From contig JAQXNP010000155.1 of assembly GCA_029098065.1 (NCBI GenBank), positions 1 to 14,656 of the forward strand: 14,656 bases of DNA, in the 5' to 3' direction. The position numbers were made by a program, and so were the translations under genes. This document shows positions 12,816 through 14,656 of the stretch, one piece after another. This DNA is from Clostridiales bacterium. GTDB taxonomy: Bacteria > Bacillota > Clostridia > Oscillospirales > Oscillospiraceae. Below the pieces are notes generated by a model. It saw only the letters and a program-made list of their open reading frames with translations, was not told the DNA's origin and searched no databases. Numbering within the stretch: position 1 is the first letter of the stretch; every line of letters begins with the position of its first letter.

Positions 12816-13460
12816 TCATCTTGCCCTGGCCAGAGCGGCGCAGACCACTTTTTCCGCTCCCGCCGCCCGCAGTACGCCCGCGCACTCCGAAAGAGTGGCG
12901 CCGGTGGTGACCACGTCGTCCACCAGCAGCACCGTCTTTCCCCGAAAACGCTCCGGGGCCAGGGCGGAATACGCCCCCCGCACATTGGCCCGCCGGGCTT
13001 TCTCGTCGGCCAGGCCGGACTGGGCGGGGATCTCCCGCTTCTCCAGAGTGCGGACCACCGGGAGGGAAAGCTCCCTGCCCACCGTCTCAGCCAGCAGGCC
13101 GGCCTGATCAAATCCCCGCTCCCGGAGGCGTTTCGGTGACAGCGGCGGCCAGGAGACCAGGTCGGCCTCCATTCGGTGATCCCGGGCACATTGGGCCATC
13201 AGGACCCCAAAGGTCCTGCTCCTGCTCCGCCGCCCGTTGAACTTGTAGGCGTGGACCGCCTCCCGCACCGCGCCCTGGTAGCGCAGAGGGACCGCGCAGC
13301 CGCCGGTGAATTCCACCGCCTTTTCCCCATCGGAACCCGGCAGCCAGGGCAGGTCCCTCTGGCAGCCCGGGCACAACAGCTCCCCCTTTTCCAGCAGTTT
13401 GCCGCAGAAGGGGCATTTGGGCGGGAAGAGCAGGTCGAGGAACCCGTCAAGCATGGCCAT
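12816..13460 (-). CDS. comF: ComF-family protein (amidophosphoribosyltransferase-like)
   Basis: Member of the ComF/GntX group, linked to DNA uptake during competence in some bacteria; the biochemical role is not settled. About 214 residues. An N-terminal zinc-finger-like pair, CPFC (16-19) and CPGC (30-33), follows the typical LDLLFPPKC opening. The C-terminal phosphoribosyltransferase fold has the PRPP-binding motif VLLVDDVVTTGATL. The start is uncertain: ATGs at 13490, 13460 and 13454 are all in frame, none has a good ribosome site, and the family N-terminus favours the later two. It follows recD2 by roughly 80-110 bases. A weak promoter-like pair in that gap (13512-13540) may serve it. No other competence genes are visible. 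Confidence 0.9.
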   Translation of the reverse strand: MAMLDGFLDLLFPPKCPFCGKLLEKGELLCPGCQRDLPWLPGSDGEKAVEFTGGCAVPLRYQGAVREAVHAYKFNGRRSRSRTFGVLMAQCARDHRMEADLVSWPPLSPKRLRERGFDQAGLLAETVGRELSLPVVRTLEKREIPAQSGLADEKARRANVRGAYSALAPERFRGKTVLLVDDVVTTGATLSECAGVLRAAGAEKVVCAALARAR

Positions 13461-13567
13461 GATCCACGTCTTGGCCGCCAATGGGGCCATGCTCCCGTTC
13501 AGGGGCAGCGTATGTTTTTGCGTGTGTTTCAGACTTTAAATGCGTACTGATAAACCGCACTTTTCCA

Positions 13568-14656
13568 TCATCCCTCTTCCCGCGCCAATCTGGCCCGCAG
13601 TCCCGAATACCGCCGGGCCTGCCGGTTGTTGGCCGCCATTCGGGCCACCACGCCCTCGTCTCCCACAATGACCAGCAGCTCCCGGGCCCGGGTAATCGCC
13701 GTGTACAGCACGCCTCGGGTCAACAGCCGGGGGGCGGTGTCCAGCGCCGCCAGGATCACCGCCCGGTACTCGCTGCCCTGGGCCTTGTGGACGGTCACCG
13801 CGTAAGCCGGCTCCAGCTCTCCCAGCATGTCGGGGGCGTACTCCACAATATGGCCGTCGAAATCCACCGTGATGAGCTCCCGGCGGTTGTCCACCTCCAG
13901 GACATGTCCAATATCCCCGTTGAAAATCCCCATTCCCATCTCCAGGCCGTCGGAGGTTTTCCACATGATGTCGTAGTTGTTCTTCACCTGCATCACCCGG
14001 TCCCCCTGCCGGAAGATATAGGGGCCAAAGGCCCGCTCCCCCTTCTCCGGGTCCGGCGGATTTACGGCGGCCTGAAGCATCCGGTTGAGGCTGGCCGTCC
14101 CGCCGTCATATTTCCGGGTGGGAGAGAGCACCTGGATCTGGCCGGCGGGAATGCCCATGTTTTCAGGCAGCCGCTTCCGGACCAGCTCCACGATGGTCTC
14201 CTCCGCGTCGGCCGGATCGGGCCGGCGGAGGAAAAAGAAATCCTGTCTGCTGTCGTTCTTCAGATTGGGCAGTTTCCCCTCGTTGACCAGATGGGCCGCG
14301 CGGATGATGGCGCTCCGGGCCGCCTGGCGAAAGACCTCGGTGAGCCGAACCGTGGGCACCCGGCCGCTGCGGATGAGATCGGAGAGCAGGTTTCCCGCTC
14401 CCACCGAGGGCAGCTGATCCGGGTCCCCCACCAGAACCAGCCGGCAGTCCTCCCGCAGGGCGGAAAGGAGGGCCGCCATCAGGGAAATATCCACCATGGA
14501 GGTCTCGTCCACGATCACGGCGTCGGCCTTCAGCGGGTCCCGCTCGTTGTGGGCGAAGGTCAGCTGGCCGGTCTGGGGATCAAACCGGGTCTCCAGCAGA
14601 CGGTGAATGGTGGTCCCCTCCGCGGAGCAGAGCTCCCCCAGCCGTTTGGCCGCCCG
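13568..14656 (-). CDS. recD2: RecD2-type ATP-dependent DNA helicase (N-terminal part beyond edge)
   Basis: Superfamily 1B 5'-3' DNA helicase of the RecD2/YrrC type, which acts without RecBC in replication-stress and mismatch-repair-related processes. The last 362 residues are visible; full-length proteins are about 720-750. The fragment begins just after the expected Walker A, at GRAAKRL-like sequence (RAAKRLGEL), and contains TTIHRLL, the Walker B VIVDETSMVD, LVGDPDQLPSVGAG (motif III), VFRQAARSAI (motif IV region), AYAVTVHKAQGSEYRAVI (motif V) and YTAITRARELLVIVGD (motif VI). The frame continues to the edge; the GTG at 14518 is internal, not a start. comF lies downstream on the same strand. 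Confidence 0.95.
   Translation of the reverse strand, partial: RAAKRLGELCSAEGTTIHRLLETRFDPQTGQLTFAHNERDPLKADAVIVDETSMVDISLMAALLSALREDCRLVLVGDPDQLPSVGAGNLLSDLIRSGRVPTVRLTEVFRQAARSAIIRAAHLVNEGKLPNLKNDSRQDFFFLRRPDPADAEETIVELVRKRLPENMGIPAGQIQVLSPTRKYDGGTASLNRMLQAAVNPPDPEKGERAFGPYIFRQGDRVMQVKNNYDIMWKTSDGLEMGMGIFNGDIGHVLEVDNRRELITVDFDGHIVEYAPDMLGELEPAYAVTVHKAQGSEYRAVILAALDTAPRLLTRGVLYTAITRARELLVIVGDEGVVARMAANNRQARRYSGLRARLAREEG

Noticed and set aside
11666..13189. 507-residue open frame containing mreB with a long N-terminal extension
   Set aside because: The extra ~166 residues are the comF gene in another frame plus the promoter and leader of mreB; the true start at 12691 has a ribosome site and the family N-terminus.
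1..14656. tRNA, rRNA, CRISPR array, transposase, integrase, phage or toxin-antitoxin genes
   Set aside because: None seen on either strand; no repeat-spacer pattern or recognisable mobile-element protein.

Overview
The window is a stretch of high-GC chromosome from an endospore-forming Firmicute, most likely an Oscillospirales (Flavonifractor/Lawsonibacter-like) gut bacterium. This rests on gene content and order (yqfC-yqfD-phoH-ybeY...era-yqzL-recO, the Bacillus/Clostridium sporulation-linked cluster), strong GGAGG-type ribosome sites, and GC-rich third codon positions. The taxon is inferred from these features, not from a database match. All genes are on the minus strand except murC.

Region 1 (1-9224, minus strand, read from high to low coordinates). 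cca (tRNA CCA-adding enzyme) comes first and ends in a strong hairpin. A sigma-E-like promoter then precedes yqfC, yqfD, phoH, ybeY, an uncharacterised lipoprotein gene whose only plausible start is an ATA overlapping the ybeY stop, and era. A weaker promoter in the era-yqzL gap precedes a tiny yqzL-like gene, recO, feoA and feoB; feoB runs off the left edge. Most junctions are overlaps or gaps of a few bases, so these are probably one or two operons joining sporulation, RNA maturation and ribosome assembly (PhoH, YbeY, Era), recombination (RecO) and ferrous iron uptake (FeoAB). Compared with the Bacillus order, pgpH/yqfF, dgkA and cdd are absent and the lipoprotein sits between ybeY and era.

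Region 2 (9225-10801). cca and murC diverge from a 111-bp spacer whose -10 element is palindromic and can be read on both strands. murC ends at a textbook intrinsic terminator that lies inside the 3' coding end of the opposing membrane-protein gene.

Region 3 (10758-14656, minus strand). recD2 (N-terminal part beyond the right edge) is followed by comF, then an mreB/mbl gene with an excellent sigma-A promoter and a strong terminator. Next comes a roughly 250-bp non-coding stretch rich in inverted repeats, then a small four-helix membrane protein with a charged coiled-coil tail.

No tRNA, rRNA, CRISPR array, transposase or phage gene was seen. Most of the window is ordinary conserved chromosome. 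The least explained parts are the ATA-start lipoprotein, the structured intergenic block at 11358-11606, the symmetric cca/murC promoter, and a motif shared by two promoter regions.
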